DNA of 64,000 nucleotides from Chromatiaceae bacterium (GCA_024235175.1 JACKMX010000002.1:372001-436000); one strand, 5' to 3'; shown: positions 54,306-64,000, counted from the first letter of the stretch. Notes: a model not told the origin generated them from the sequence alone. Numbers and translations are program-made.

Positions 54306-54917
54306 TTAATGGGGCTCCAGGGAAAGCATCATCCGCATTAGTTCCGACAGGGTAGCGGCCTCCATTTTTTCCATAACTTTGGCCCGGTGCGCTTCGACAG
54401 TGGATTGACTGACCCCCAGGTCCGCCGCGATCAGCTTGTTGCGCCTTCCTGCCACCACCAGTTTCAGCACTTCCCGTTCCCGCGGCGTCAGTTTTTCAAA
54501 CCGGGCTTCGATCTCTGCCAGACGCGAGACCTCCCCACGCTGCTGTGCATCCTTTTCCATGGCACGGTGGACGCTGTCCAGCAGTACCTGATCGTTGAAC
54601 GGCTTCTCAATAAAATTCATCGCGCCTGCCTGCACCGCTCTGACTGCCATAGGTACGTCCCCATGACCGGTCACGATGATTATAGGCGGGCACAGACGCT
54701 CCTCGGCCAGGCGCGCCTGCAGATCGAGGCCGCTCATGCCGGGCATCCGCACATCCAGCACCAGACAGCCTGGCTTTTCCGGATTGAACTGCTTGAGATA
54801 TGCCTGGGATGACTCAAAGCACTCCACCCTGAGACCGACCGACTCCAGCAACAGCCTGAGCGCATCACGTACCTCACGGTCATCATCAACCACAAATACA
54901 CTGGCCTGGTCACTCAC
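54306..54917 (-). CDS. FixJ/TtrR-type response regulator
   Basis: A 203-residue response regulator. The receiver phosphoacceptor Asp is in GCLVLDVRMPGMSGLD (about residue 53), with DDD near the N-terminus and Lys in INFIEKPFND. The C-terminal LuxR/FixJ helix-turn-helix is LTPREREVLKLVVAGRRNKL, then SQSTVEAHRAKVMEKM. Its start overlaps the kinase gene by 4 bp. The family and pairing match TtrR of tetrathionate sensing. The likely target is the adjacent sox operon. Confidence 0.92.
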   Translation of the reverse strand: MSDQASVFVVDDDREVRDALRLLLESVGLRVECFESSQAYLKQFNPEKPGCLVLDVRMPGMSGLDLQARLAEERLCPPIIIVTGHGDVPMAVRAVQAGAMNFIEKPFNDQVLLDSVHRAMEKDAQQRGEVSRLAEIEARFEKLTPREREVLKLVVAGRRNKLIAADLGVSQSTVEAHRAKVMEKMEAATLSELMRMMLSLEPH

Positions 54918-57070
54918 TCAATTTCATCCTCCGCGGATACCGGCAGGGTAAAACGGAATACAGCGCCGGCACCAGGCTCTGTATCCTGATACAGATTACC
55001 ATCGTGGGCTTTGATAATGCCCAGACTGATTGAAAGACCTAACCCCATTCCTTTGGACTTGGTGGTTACAAAAGGTGTAAACAGCTGCCTCTTTGTCTCC
55101 TCACAAAGACCGGGACCGGTATCCGCAACAGTAGTGACAACCATTTTCGCGGCGTCGTCCATGCGGGTAAGTATCCGAATCTCCCGCGTCGGCGAATCTG
55201 CTTCGACAATCGACTCAAGGGCGTTGCGCAACAGATTAACGATCACCTGATCAATCTGTATGCGCTGGGCAGTTACCAGTCCGATAGCCGGGTCCAGATC
55301 TGTCAGGATGCGCACCCCCGCTCTGTTCACCTCCGGCCTGATCAGATTCAACACCTCCGCAATCAATTCGTTCATGTCCACCTGAGTCAGCTCGGACGGC
55401 TCCTTGCTGACAAAATTGCGCAGATGCCTGATGATCTCTCCCGCCCGCTCCGCTTGGGCTCCGATCCTTTCCATTACATCCGCGCACCTTTCGCTGTCGA
55501 CCTTGCCGGACTCCAGCATACGGATACAGGCGTGCGCGTTGGTGGCAATGGCAGTCAATGGTTGATTGAGCTCATGGGCTATACCCGATGCCATCTCCCC
55601 CATCGTGCTCAGCCTGGCAACATGAGCCAATTCCATCTGATACTGACGCGCATCCTCCTGTGCCTGTTTACGCACACTGATATCCCTGAACACCACCACG
55701 CTGCCCACAGCCTCACCCTTCTCATTCCGGATCGGCGTACTGCTGTACTCCACCGGAAAAGAGCTTCCATCCTTTTTCCAGAACACATCATCATCGATGT
55801 AACGCGGTGTGTTGTCGCGAAAGGTCTGGTATACAGGGCACTCCCCCGACAAATGGGGAGAACCGTCTTTGTGCGAGTGGTGCAGCATTTGGTGCTGGTT
55901 CTGTCCAATCAGCTCATGCGCACTCCAGCCGGTAATCTCAGACATGGCCCGGTTGGCAAAGGTCGAGTTGCCCTCCAGATCGACGCCTGAGATGCCATCC
56001 GCCACCGAGTTGAGAATCAGGTCATGCTGCTGCTCCAGATGCAGCTTGGAGCGCTTCAGCTGACGGTTAAGGCGTGCAACCCAGGTTGTCATAATGAACA
56101 TCATTATCAGGAAGGACGACGCCAGCAATGGCCAGTACCAGTATTTCCTGACTGCATCCGCCAGGGTGAACTTTCCTATATTCTGGTAAGGTGGCAGTTT
56201 CAGCTCCATGAACAACTCATGCACCGACTGATAATCCAGAGGCACTGTCCAACCGGCATAGTTCCCTGCCAGTGCCGCAGGATGAAAGCGGGGCATGCTA
56301 AGCAGTGCAACCGCAACCCGTTGGGCCAATTCATTCGGGGTGTGCTGTAATTTGCTGAACGGCCACTCAGGATAAAGTGAGGTAGAACGCACAAACGGAA
56401 ATTCGGAACCGACTTTGGAGCCGATGATACGAAATTCATCCAGCTCGATCTCACCTGTAGCAGCCATGCGCTCCAGAATATTGGTGCGAACCGTACCGAC
56501 ATCGACCCTGCCTTCCTTTACCGCCATCACCACCCGATCGTGGACACCGGTGAAGGTGAGGCTGGCAAGATCCCTATGCGGATCGATTCCGACTCGCTGC
56601 ATCTCCCGCCAAGCCATCTGGAATCCGCCAAGAGAGGTCTCATCCACAGCCATTAAGCTTCTGCCACGAAGATTCTCCAGACTGTTGATATCCCGCCTGT
56701 CTTTACGTACGAATACCACGCCGCCGAACACATTGTAAGGCGTGCGGCCCACCAGATTGTCGAGAGTGCTGATCCGGGATACCCGGTATTTCACCTCCAT
56801 GTTGACATAGATGCCGGAATTGACCAGCAGAAAATCTATCTGCCCGAATCTCACGGCGGGATCCACCTCAGCGAAACCCAGTGGAACGACTTCGAACCTA
56901 TGACCGGGAACCGTGAGACTAAGATAGTCAGCGGTCGGTGACCAGTTTTTCAATGTCGCTTCGACGCCGCGGTGGCTAAGTACGCCGATTCGAATGAGCT
57001 GATCGACCGCACCTGCCATGCGGATCGGCAGCAACAATATCAGTGCGGTAAATATGAATTTTCGACCCAT
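54914..57070 (-). CDS. TtrS-like sensor histidine kinase with PhnD-type sensor
   Basis: A 718-residue membrane kinase. After a signal peptide, residues about 25-275 form a PhnD/SBP-type periplasmic sensor (RIGVLSHRGVEATLKNWSPT, then GRTPYNVFGGVVFVRKD). A transmembrane helix (WPLLASSFLIMMFIMTTWVA) and a PAS domain (DLEGNSTFANRAMSEITG) follow. The HisKA site is GIAHELNQPLTAIA and the HATPase boxes are VADTGPGL and MGLGLSISLGI. The architecture equals TtrS, the tetrathionate sensor. Beside sox, the ligand is plausibly thiosulfate, tetrathionate or a related anion. Confidence 0.93.
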   Translation of the reverse strand: MGRKFIFTALILLLPIRMAGAVDQLIRIGVLSHRGVEATLKNWSPTADYLSLTVPGHRFEVVPLGFAEVDPAVRFGQIDFLLVNSGIYVNMEVKYRVSRISTLDNLVGRTPYNVFGGVVFVRKDRRDINSLENLRGRSLMAVDETSLGGFQMAWREMQRVGIDPHRDLASLTFTGVHDRVVMAVKEGRVDVGTVRTNILERMAATGEIELDEFRIIGSKVGSEFPFVRSTSLYPEWPFSKLQHTPNELAQRVAVALLSMPRFHPAALAGNYAGWTVPLDYQSVHELFMELKLPPYQNIGKFTLADAVRKYWYWPLLASSFLIMMFIMTTWVARLNRQLKRSKLHLEQQHDLILNSVADGISGVDLEGNSTFANRAMSEITGWSAHELIGQNQHQMLHHSHKDGSPHLSGECPVYQTFRDNTPRYIDDDVFWKKDGSSFPVEYSSTPIRNEKGEAVGSVVVFRDISVRKQAQEDARQYQMELAHVARLSTMGEMASGIAHELNQPLTAIATNAHACIRMLESGKVDSERCADVMERIGAQAERAGEIIRHLRNFVSKEPSELTQVDMNELIAEVLNLIRPEVNRAGVRILTDLDPAIGLVTAQRIQIDQVIVNLLRNALESIVEADSPTREIRILTRMDDAAKMVVTTVADTGPGLCEETKRQLFTPFVTTKSKGMGLGLSISLGIIKAHDGNLYQDTEPGAGAVFRFTLPVSAEDEIE

Positions 57071-57205
57071 GACACTTACCAGCGTTCAAGGAGCTTTCAG
57101 ACTAGCAGAATCCGCGCAAGCCGTCAGTTCCAGGTCCACTGGATAATGTGTACGGCTGGCCTAATATTTATAATAGAAGGCAGATACCGGAAGGAGGGAA
57201 AAAGC

Positions 57206-57643
57206 ATGGCAAATTACCGAAATGTTCTGGTAGCGGTCGACTTCTCCGAAGAGAGCAAAGCGGTGGTAAAAAAGGCGTTTGAGATAGCCGCGAGAAATCA
57301 GGCAAGTCTAATTCTGCTCCATGTGGTGGAGTATGCAAGTTCGATGTATGCGGGGGATATCCCACTGCCTGAGGATTTGAATCTGGACCGTGATTTGGCA
57401 GAGCAGGCCGTACTCAAACTGAAAGCTCTGGCAAATGAGAACGGCATCCCGGAGGCTGCACAATACGTCGAGATCGGCATACCAAAACGTGAAATCGTCT
57501 GTCTCGCGGAAGAGCACGAAGCCGACCTGATCGTTGTTGGAAGTCATGGCCGACATGGCCTGCAACTATTGTTGGGTTCAACCGCCAACGGTGTATTGCA
57601 TCAGGCTAAATGCGATGTTCTGGCGGTCAGGGTTGGGGGTTAG
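57206..57643 (+). CDS. Universal stress protein (UspA family)
   Basis: A 145-residue UspA-fold protein. The start at 57206 (MANYRNVLVAVDFSEESKAV) follows an AAGGAGGG ribosome site. The ATP-binding motif GSHGRHGLQLLLGSTANGVL is intact near the C-terminus. It is cytoplasmic and probably responds to stress or growth arrest. It is monocistronic and divergent from the kinase gene. Confidence 0.92.
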   Translation: MANYRNVLVAVDFSEESKAVVKKAFEIAARNQASLILLHVVEYASSMYAGDIPLPEDLNLDRDLAEQAVLKLKALANENGIPEAAQYVEIGIPKREIVCLAEEHEADLIVVGSHGRHGLQLLLGSTANGVLHQAKCDVLAVRVGG

Positions 57644-57705
57644 GCAGGCTGTTGAGTGTGGGGCTCGCTCGGGAGCTTACCCCAACTCAATTGAAAATCT
57701 ATAAC

Positions 57706-58398
57706 CTATGTTCCATAACTGGGTGATTGGTAGGCGTCCTGTTCGCGGCCTTCAACAATTGGTTTGACGTAAACTTCGACGCGACGGTTCAGTTGGCGCC
57801 CGGCGGCGGTGGCATTGCTCTCCCTTGGCTCGGATTCACCGCGTCCTTCATAGCGCAGGCGATCATGCGGTACACCACGCTGTTCCAGGTAGGTTGACAC
57901 GCTTCGTGCCCGTCGTTCCGACAGACTTTGATTGTAACTGTCCGAACCGGTGTTATCGGTATGTCCAACTATATGTACCACGGTTCGGTCGTATTTAATG
58001 AGCACATCGGCAAGTTTATCCAGCGAAGGCCGGAAAGCAGGCTTTATCATGGACTGGTCGACGTCGAAGGAAACCTCCGAGTCCAGGCTGAGTTTAAGGG
58101 TGTCATCACGCAGGCGCTCAATCTCCAATTGCTTACTCTGCTGCTCCGCAAGCAGGGCCTTCTCGAACTCCTTCTGCTGGTTATCCATATAATAACCGGC
58201 GCCGCCACCCGCTAGCGCGCCCACCGCCGCACCCACATATCTTCCGGATTTCCCGTCCACCTGGTGACCTATTATCGCTCCCGCCACCGCACCAATCGCC
58301 GCCCCAGTCTTCGTACGCAGGTTGGGGTCGTCTGCGGCACATCCTGCTAATGCCGCTGCCACGGCAACTGCGATAGTGCATTTTGTCATGCTGTTCAT
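57706..58398 (-). CDS. OmpA-family outer-membrane lipoprotein (YiaD-like)
   Basis: A 230-residue lipoprotein. The start at 58398 follows AGGAGA and gives the lipobox LAGC. A glycine zipper (GAAIGAVAGAIIG, then GAAVGALAGGGAGYYM) precedes the OmpA/MotB peptidoglycan-binding domain (HIVGHTDNTGSDSYNQSLSE, then GRGESEPRESNATAAGRQLN). It links the outer membrane to peptidoglycan. Confidence 0.93.
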   Translation of the reverse strand: MNSMTKCTIAVAVAAALAGCAADDPNLRTKTGAAIGAVAGAIIGHQVDGKSGRYVGAAVGALAGGGAGYYMDNQQKEFEKALLAEQQSKQLEIERLRDDTLKLSLDSEVSFDVDQSMIKPAFRPSLDKLADVLIKYDRTVVHIVGHTDNTGSDSYNQSLSERRARSVSTYLEQRGVPHDRLRYEGRGESEPRESNATAAGRQLNRRVEVYVKPIVEGREQDAYQSPSYGT

Positions 58399-58557
58399 CA
58401 ATGTTCTCCTGTAACCCGTATTGACTGCAAAATCATGATCATTCGGCAACGGGTAACGAAAAAAAGTTTCCGCCTGATTTGAATGATAGAGTATTACATC
58501 TGCCAGGGTGCGTAAAAAAATGTGAACATCTGTGATTCCCATGGCAGAACAACCGTA

Positions 58558-61500
58558 TCAATTCACCCAGCTCCTGGCGTTACAGAAAAGACTCAGCCAG
58601 GGAGCCTCCTCTCCCCAGTCGTCCGGATGCCATGAGTTCTGCACCGTGCGGATAACCCTTTCCGGATGCGGCATCATAATGGTGACCCGACCATCTTCAC
58701 TGGTGAGTCCGGCAATAGCGTCGGGGGATCCGTTGGGGTTGGCTGGATAGCTGCTGGCCAAGGTTCCGTCATTTTCCAGATAGCGCATGACCACGTGTCT
58801 GCCTGCGCTCTCCCGTTGATCCTCATCCCGGAATTCAGCCCTGCCCTCGCCATGGGCGACCACGATGGGGATGCAGGAGCCCGCCATTCCCCGCAGTAGG
58901 ATCGAGTTGCTCTGCTCAACGCGCACGGTAACAAAACGCGCCTCGAACTGTTCCGAACGGTTGCGCACAAAATGGGGCCAATGGTCTGCCCCTGGTATCA
59001 ACTCGTGTAGATTTGACAGCATCTGGCAACCATTGCAGACACCAAGAGTGAAGCTGTCCTTTCGTTCAAAAAAAGATTCGAACTGATCGCGTGCCCGGGA
59101 ATTGAACAGAATCGATTTGGCCCACCCTTCCCCGGCACCCAGTACATCCCCGTATGAAAAGCCGCCACAGGCCGCCATTCCCTTGAACCGATCCAGTGTA
59201 ACGCGACCCTCAATAAGATCCGACATATGCACATCCATGCAGTCGAAACCCGCCCGGTGGAAAGCATTCGCCATCTCAATTTGCCCGTTCACCCCCTGCT
59301 CTCGCAAGATCGCGACAAGCGGTCTGACACCGCTGGCGATCATGGGTCCCGCTGGATTGGCTTTTGGATCAAAAACCAAATTTACCTGAATACCTGGGTC
59401 TTTATCATTGCTGATACGCTCGAACTCTTCGCGCGCGCACTCCGGATTGTCCCGCAATGCCTGCATCGCACTGCTTGTTTCGGACCAGGCCTGTTGCAGC
59501 TCTGCACGGCTGGCGCTGAAGAACACGCTTCCGCCCCGGGAGAACTCAATGACCTGATCTCCGTTCACGGTTCCAATAACATGGGAGGAATGGCCAAGCC
59601 CGGCATCGTGCAGCGTTTTCAGCACCTGGTCGGTGTCCGGGTGCAGCACCTGGATCACGGCACCCAGCTCCTCGCTGAACAGCACCGCAAAATCGTCCTC
59701 GCCCAGATCATCAAGCTGCAGCGATACGCCACAGCGACCGGCAAATGCCATTTCACAAAGTGTTACCAGAAGACCGCCATCCGAACGGTCGTGATAGGCA
59801 AGCAGCAAGCCGTCCCGGTTCATCTCCTGAATCACCCCGAAAAAGCGCTTGAGTGCCTGCGGATCATTCAGGTCAGGACCGTGATGGCCCAGCTGCCCAT
59901 ACACCTGAGCCAATGCAGAGGCACCGAGGCGGTTCTGGCCCTTACCCAGATCGATGAGTATCAGATCGCTGTCCCCCCGATCCATGCGCAGCTGCGGAGT
60001 CAGTGTAAGCCGCACATCCGAAACCGGTGTAAAAGCGCTTACGATCAGCGAAAGGGGGGCGGTTACCGCGAACTCTTCTCCATTCTGGTTCCAGACCGAC
60101 TTCATAGACATGGAGTCCTTGCCTACCGGGATTGCTATACCCAGCGCAGGGCAGAGCTCCATCCCCACCGCTCTGACCGTGTCGTACAGGTTGGCATCCT
60201 CCCCGGGGTGGCCTGCCGGCGCCATCCAGTTGGCGGAAAGCTTGATATTACCGATCCTGTCTATAGCTGCAGCGGCCAGATTGGTGATGGCTTCGCCGAT
60301 CGCCATGCGTCCGGAGGCAGGTGCATCTATCAATGCCAGCGGCGTGCGTTCACCAATTGCCATGGCTTCACCGCTATAACTAAGATAATCCGAAAGTGTC
60401 ACCGCAAGATCGGCTACCGGCACTTGCCAAGGACCTACCATCTGGTCACGTGCCACCTGCCCGGTAATGGAGCGGTCACCGATAGTGATCAAAAAGGTTT
60501 TGTCCGCCACAGCCGGCAGTCGTAACACCCGGTGTATCGCATCTTTCAATGCAACACCGGTAAATTCCAGGTCTGGTTTGGAGAATGTACGATGCCTGAC
60601 CTCACGCAGCATACGCGGAGGCTTACCGAACAGCAGCGGCATCGGAATATTGATGGGGTGATTCTCGAAATGGCTGTCTCCCAACAACAGATTCTCCTCC
60701 ACGGTCGCCTGGCCCACGACCGCATAGGGACAACGTTCGCGTTCACAGATCGCCTCGAACGCTTCCAACCGCTCTGCATCAATCGCCAACACATAGCGCT
60801 CTTGCGCCTCGTTGCACCAGATCTCCAACGGAGACATCCCTGGTTCGTCATTCGGCACCTGACGCAGTTCGAAACTTCCACCCCGGCCGGCATCATGCAC
60901 CAACTCCGGCAGCGCATTGGAGAGACCACCAGCCCCGACATCATGAATAAAAAGAATCGGATTATCTGATCCACGCGACCAGCAGCGGTCTATTACCTCC
61001 TGACAACGGCGCTCCATCTCGGGATTGGAACGCTGCACCGAAGCAAAATCCAGATCCTCCTGAGAAGCGCCACTGGCCATCGAGGAGGCAGCTCCCCCAC
61101 CCAGACCTATCAGCATGGCGGGACCGCCTAACACAACCAGCTGGGAACCCGGGGGGAAACTGCTCTTCTCTATCATTCCTTCACTGATGCTGCCGAGCCC
61201 CCCTGCCAGCATAATGGGCTTGTGGTAGCCACGCAGTTCCCTCCCGGAAGGCCCGTCCACCCACTGCTCGTAAGTGCGGAAATATCCACATAGATTAGGA
61301 CGGCCGAACTCGTTGTTGAAGGAGGCACCACCAATGGGGCCTTCAAGCATGATATCCAGTGCAGAGACAATACGCTCGGGTTTTCCGTTGTCGGACTCCC
61401 ACGGCTGTTCCGCACCGGGAATGCGCAGATTCGAGACAGAGAAGCCGGTCAGTCCGGCTTTCGGTTTGGCCCCGCGGCCGGTGGCTCCTTCATCCCTGAT

Positions 61501-62445
61501 CTCACCGCCTGAGCCGGTGGCGGCGCCTGGAAAAGGTGAAATTGCCGTTGGGTGGTTGTGCGTCTCCACCTTCATCAGAATATGCAGACGCTCGCGACTA
61601 TAGCCGTAACTGTGGTCTTGCGGATCGGGCAGAAAGCGTTCGCCTTCAGGCCCCGTCATCACCGCAGCATTGTCTTTATATGCGGACAAGACGTTCTCAG
61701 GTGAGCACTCTGTGGTGTTGCGAATCATTTCAAACAGGGATCTGGACTGGGGTTCTCCGTCAATAATCCAGTCAGCATTGAAAATCTTGTGCCGGCAGTG
61801 CTCGGAATTTGCCTGTGCGAACATCATCAGCTCGACGTCGCTGGGATTCCGGTTCAGGCCATTGAAACTTTCATGAAGATAGTCAATCTCATCATCGGAC
61901 AGCGCCAGTCCAAGCATCCGGTTTGCCTGCTCCAATGCGGGCCTTCCCCCCACTATTACATCAACACGGGAAAAAGGCTTTGGCTCAGCATGAGCAAACA
62001 GACAATCAGCGCCCTCCGGATCATATAGTACTGCCTCCGTCATGCGGTCATGCATCAACGCAACCAGTTTCTCCTGCTGATCCTCGTCCGGATCGTCCAT
62101 GAGCGACAGATAGTATGCAATACCGCGCTCCAGCCGCCTGATCTTGCCTAACCCGCAGTGGCGGACAATGTCGGTTGCCTTACTGGACCAGGGGGATATG
62201 GTCCCGGAACGCGGCACAACCAGCACCAGAAAACCATCGGGCTGATGTTCCACCATCCGTGGCCCATGCCTCAATACCCGCTCGAGGACTTGCCGCTCAG
62301 TTGGATCCAGAGCCGCGTCAAGATCCGCAAAATAGATGAACTCGGCATATACACCGACCGGCGCAGCAACCGCCTGCTCCAAACGCCGTTCCAGCTTTTT
62401 GATGCGAAAATCCGATAAAGCGGGAGCGCCGCGGAGACTGAGCAT
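58558..62445 (-). CDS. purL: Phosphoribosylformylglycinamidine synthase PurL
   Basis: A 1,295-residue single-chain FGAM synthase of purine biosynthesis. The N-terminal PurS-like domain precedes the AIRS-type ATP-binding halves (KVETHNHPTAISPFPGAATG, then DVGAGGLSNALPELVHDAGR). The C-terminal class I glutaminase has the nucleophile Cys in LGVCNGCQMLSN and the His in MMPHPERV. The length is that of the gammaproteobacterial large PurL, and the frame is intact. It stands alone with its own promoter in the 62446-62650 gap. Confidence 0.98.
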   Translation of the reverse strand: MLSLRGAPALSDFRIKKLERRLEQAVAAPVGVYAEFIYFADLDAALDPTERQVLERVLRHGPRMVEHQPDGFLVLVVPRSGTISPWSSKATDIVRHCGLGKIRRLERGIAYYLSLMDDPDEDQQEKLVALMHDRMTEAVLYDPEGADCLFAHAEPKPFSRVDVIVGGRPALEQANRMLGLALSDDEIDYLHESFNGLNRNPSDVELMMFAQANSEHCRHKIFNADWIIDGEPQSRSLFEMIRNTTECSPENVLSAYKDNAAVMTGPEGERFLPDPQDHSYGYSRERLHILMKVETHNHPTAISPFPGAATGSGGEIRDEGATGRGAKPKAGLTGFSVSNLRIPGAEQPWESDNGKPERIVSALDIMLEGPIGGASFNNEFGRPNLCGYFRTYEQWVDGPSGRELRGYHKPIMLAGGLGSISEGMIEKSSFPPGSQLVVLGGPAMLIGLGGGAASSMASGASQEDLDFASVQRSNPEMERRCQEVIDRCWSRGSDNPILFIHDVGAGGLSNALPELVHDAGRGGSFELRQVPNDEPGMSPLEIWCNEAQERYVLAIDAERLEAFEAICERERCPYAVVGQATVEENLLLGDSHFENHPINIPMPLLFGKPPRMLREVRHRTFSKPDLEFTGVALKDAIHRVLRLPAVADKTFLITIGDRSITGQVARDQMVGPWQVPVADLAVTLSDYLSYSGEAMAIGERTPLALIDAPASGRMAIGEAITNLAAAAIDRIGNIKLSANWMAPAGHPGEDANLYDTVRAVGMELCPALGIAIPVGKDSMSMKSVWNQNGEEFAVTAPLSLIVSAFTPVSDVRLTLTPQLRMDRGDSDLILIDLGKGQNRLGASALAQVYGQLGHHGPDLNDPQALKRFFGVIQEMNRDGLLLAYHDRSDGGLLVTLCEMAFAGRCGVSLQLDDLGEDDFAVLFSEELGAVIQVLHPDTDQVLKTLHDAGLGHSSHVIGTVNGDQVIEFSRGGSVFFSASRAELQQAWSETSSAMQALRDNPECAREEFERISNDKDPGIQVNLVFDPKANPAGPMIASGVRPLVAILREQGVNGQIEMANAFHRAGFDCMDVHMSDLIEGRVTLDRFKGMAACGGFSYGDVLGAGEGWAKSILFNSRARDQFESFFERKDSFTLGVCNGCQMLSNLHELIPGADHWPHFVRNRSEQFEARFVTVRVEQSNSILLRGMAGSCIPIVVAHGEGRAEFRDEDQRESAGRHVVMRYLENDGTLASSYPANPNGSPDAIAGLTSEDGRVTIMMPHPERVIRTVQNSWHPDDWGEEAPWLSLFCNARSWVN

Positions 62446-62656
62446 GGTTCACCTTGTAATGGCTGCGGAGGATTGACTCCCAATAGTACTGTAAGTTATG
62501 AAAATTTTCTCGTCGTGCGGCCAGGGTCCCTCTTCTCGTGTCAGCAAAGAGGCAACCGGCACTTGGCCTGAGACAGGACACTAATAGGTGTGCCAGCCCG
62601 GGGGATTGGGGATTTTGACGTCCAAAAAAATCTGCTCTGTCAGATACAGCCTAAAA

Positions 62657-62683
62657 AAAGAGCGGCCCTTCAGGCCGCTCTTT
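62657..62683. terminator. Strong bidirectional terminator
   Basis: Hairpin AAAGAGCGGCC-CTTCA-GGCCGCTCTTT with T and A tracts on both sides. It ends the minus-strand PEP-CTERM gene (27 bp after its stop) before purL. Confidence 0.92.
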
Positions 62684-62710
62684 AATAATATGAAATCCGG
62701 ATGGAGCGTA

Positions 62711-63730
62711 TTAACCGCGCGCAACCTGCTTTCTTCTGCGTGAGACTCCCAACCCTACCAGGCCGATCATCATGACTGCGAGTGCACCCGGTTCCGGGAC
62801 CGACCGGCCTGGATCTCTGCCTGTCAGCCTGATAGCGTCGTTTCCACAATTCTGTGTCCAGGACAAGGCATAATAGTAAAATGGATTGCTGCTGGTAGAT
62901 ATCCCAATCATAGCCAGTGGGATAGCCGCCTCAATCACATAATAGGCTTGCCAGCCGTCATCCGGTGATACATCCCATTTGGCAGGGTTACACCCCATAA
63001 CTTCGGAACACCAATCCGGCTTCCAGAATTTGGAATTATTATCGTAACTCAGCGCAACCGTACCCACTGCTGTACCATTCAGCATCGCCGTTTTTTCGGT
63101 CCCATCGGTACCTGGCAACCCGTGAGCCCAAACAGGGTCTTTGACAAGCGTACCCTTTGCGAAGGTTTGTTGAGGTGAAGGTTGGGGAGAAGAATAATCA
63201 AGGTGGCCTATTCTGCCTGTGGTTTCCACGCCAAATTGATACTGGTCTGTTCCAAAAACAAATTCATGGTCGCCCACATATATGCCAATGTCACCCGGGT
63301 CCCAGCACCCGGAGGTGTAACCACTACAGCCCGACACGCCGAGGTGTTCTGGCGTGCCGGTAACGATTGCAAGATATAACTTATCTCCAGATACAGCCGA
63401 GTACATTGCCGCTGCGTCGTATATGGGGCCTCCGTTAAGGCCATCCCCTTTATTTGATGTGTACCCATCTTCCTCAACGTAAACAGCATCTACTACCGGT
63501 TTCCAGCTACTGTTACTGCCATCGGCTGCCATCTGATTGCCGTCGGTCGTCGGTTCAAACCGAAGATATGGGTTGGTAATCCAAGATTTGGTACTACCGC
63601 TATAGGAAGCGGAGGAAGGAGCATTGGCACCAAGCCAATCATCCAGCTTACCGTCCACGTTGTATGCCAAAGCGTTGCCACAAACGCCCATTGCCAAGGC
63701 TGCTGTAATAGTTTTGAATTTTTTTAGCAT
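62711..63730 (-). CDS. PEP-CTERM secreted protein
   Basis: A 339-residue exported protein. The start at 63730 gives the signal MLKKFKTITAALAMGVCGNA, cleaved after ALA. The mature part is a beta-rich domain with Tyr/Trp/Gly motifs (YNVDGKLDDWLGANAPSSAS, then DPGDIGIYVGDHEFVFGTD). It ends with the PEP-CTERM signal VPEPGALAVMMIGLVGLGVS then RRRK. It is probably sorted by the same exosortase as the giant protein. The function is unknown. Confidence 0.88.
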   Translation of the reverse strand: MLKKFKTITAALAMGVCGNALAYNVDGKLDDWLGANAPSSASYSGSTKSWITNPYLRFEPTTDGNQMAADGSNSSWKPVVDAVYVEEDGYTSNKGDGLNGGPIYDAAAMYSAVSGDKLYLAIVTGTPEHLGVSGCSGYTSGCWDPGDIGIYVGDHEFVFGTDQYQFGVETTGRIGHLDYSSPQPSPQQTFAKGTLVKDPVWAHGLPGTDGTEKTAMLNGTAVGTVALSYDNNSKFWKPDWCSEVMGCNPAKWDVSPDDGWQAYYVIEAAIPLAMIGISTSSNPFYYYALSWTQNCGNDAIRLTGRDPGRSVPEPGALAVMMIGLVGLGVSRRRKQVARG

Positions 63731-64000
63731 TGGATGCGCACTCAAAAAAATATACTTTTCTGGCGATTTAGCAAGCAAATATCAAGCCAGTCAGAAAAAA
63801 CAACTTATAAAACAATAATAAGAAAACACGACTTCCGTCTTGAAACCTAAGAAAACGGATAAAGTGTAAAGAATTCTGACAACATTCACAGGCACCGAGG
63901 CATCATTTTCCAACAGCGTTTTTTTTGAAACCAGTGAAAGCGATTCCAGTCAGACTCAATGTTCTACTGGATAACGGCAACCTAGTGGATATTATTGACT
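63731..64000. promoter_or_regulatory. AT-rich upstream region at window end
   Basis: 270 bp of AT-rich sequence holding the promoter of the PEP-CTERM gene. No gene is visible to the edge of the window. Confidence 0.4.

Overview
The window looks like the chromosome of a sulfur-oxidising gammaproteobacterium. It carries a complete periplasmic thiosulfate-oxidation (sox) operon, an ETF-ubiquinone oxidoreductase, an Aas-like phospholipid remodelling protein, two PEP-CTERM surface proteins, a standard proteobacterial purL, and a Pro-Arg-His-Lys tRNA cluster. A Chromatiales or Sedimenticola/Thiodiazotropha-type relative is a reasonable guess, but the sequence alone does not fix the genus.

Layout. 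1-8.7 kb: metabolic and membrane genes (ETF-QO, a GFA-fold zinc protein, a TetR regulator, the MFS/acyltransferase/acyl-ACP-synthetase fusion, an amidohydrolase), with a rhodanese gene broken by the remains of a RES-type toxin. 8.9-21.1 kb: an accessory cluster resembling a biological-conflict or programmed-death locus. It holds a heptad-repeat lipoprotein, a DUF4062/TIR-like protein with a TPR tail, a caspase-fold protease, a lysozyme-like protein, a second lipoprotein, a 1,859-residue protein with two alpha/beta-hydrolase domains, a CHAT protease and a TPR tail, and a divergent metallo-beta-lactamase-fold protein. 21.3-23.9 kb: tRNA-Arg(UCG), a small secreted protein, an intact IS1380-family element and a GYD protein. 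24.2-37.4 kb: a 12.4-kb gene for a giant Gly-rich PEP-CTERM protein with near-identical 1,260-bp internal repeats, followed by two small membrane proteins. 37.9-40.8 kb: a lipoprotein and a lytic transglycosylase.

41.0-47.3 kb is an island bounded by a 49-bp direct repeat of the 3' end of tRNA-Lys. It contains a four-gene DDE transposon (DUF6431 protein, transposase, AAA ATPase, small acidic protein), two PIN-type toxin-antitoxin pairs and a dead IS1634-type transposase. 47.2-48.3 kb is the tRNA cluster. Its tRNA-Arg(UCU) is split in the anticodon by a 656-nt group I intron that encodes a PD-(D/E)XK homing endonuclease.

48.4-57.1 kb, all on the minus strand, runs ttrSR-like sensor kinase and response regulator, then soxX, soxA, a soxK-soxL fusion, soxY, soxZ and soxB. 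An array of 119-bp tandem repeats plus a perfect 37-nt palindrome separates soxY from soxZ. SoxXA (with the SoxK-like part) should load thiosulfate onto the SoxYZ carrier and SoxB should release sulfate. No soxCD is visible, which in relatives usually goes with sulfur-globule storage. 57.2-64 kb: a universal stress protein, an OmpA-type lipoprotein, purL and a second PEP-CTERM protein.

The best candidates for undescribed biology are the caspase/lysozyme/CHAT-hydrolase/MBL cluster, the intron-split tRNA-Arg, the SoxK-SoxL fusion and the soxY-soxZ repeat array.
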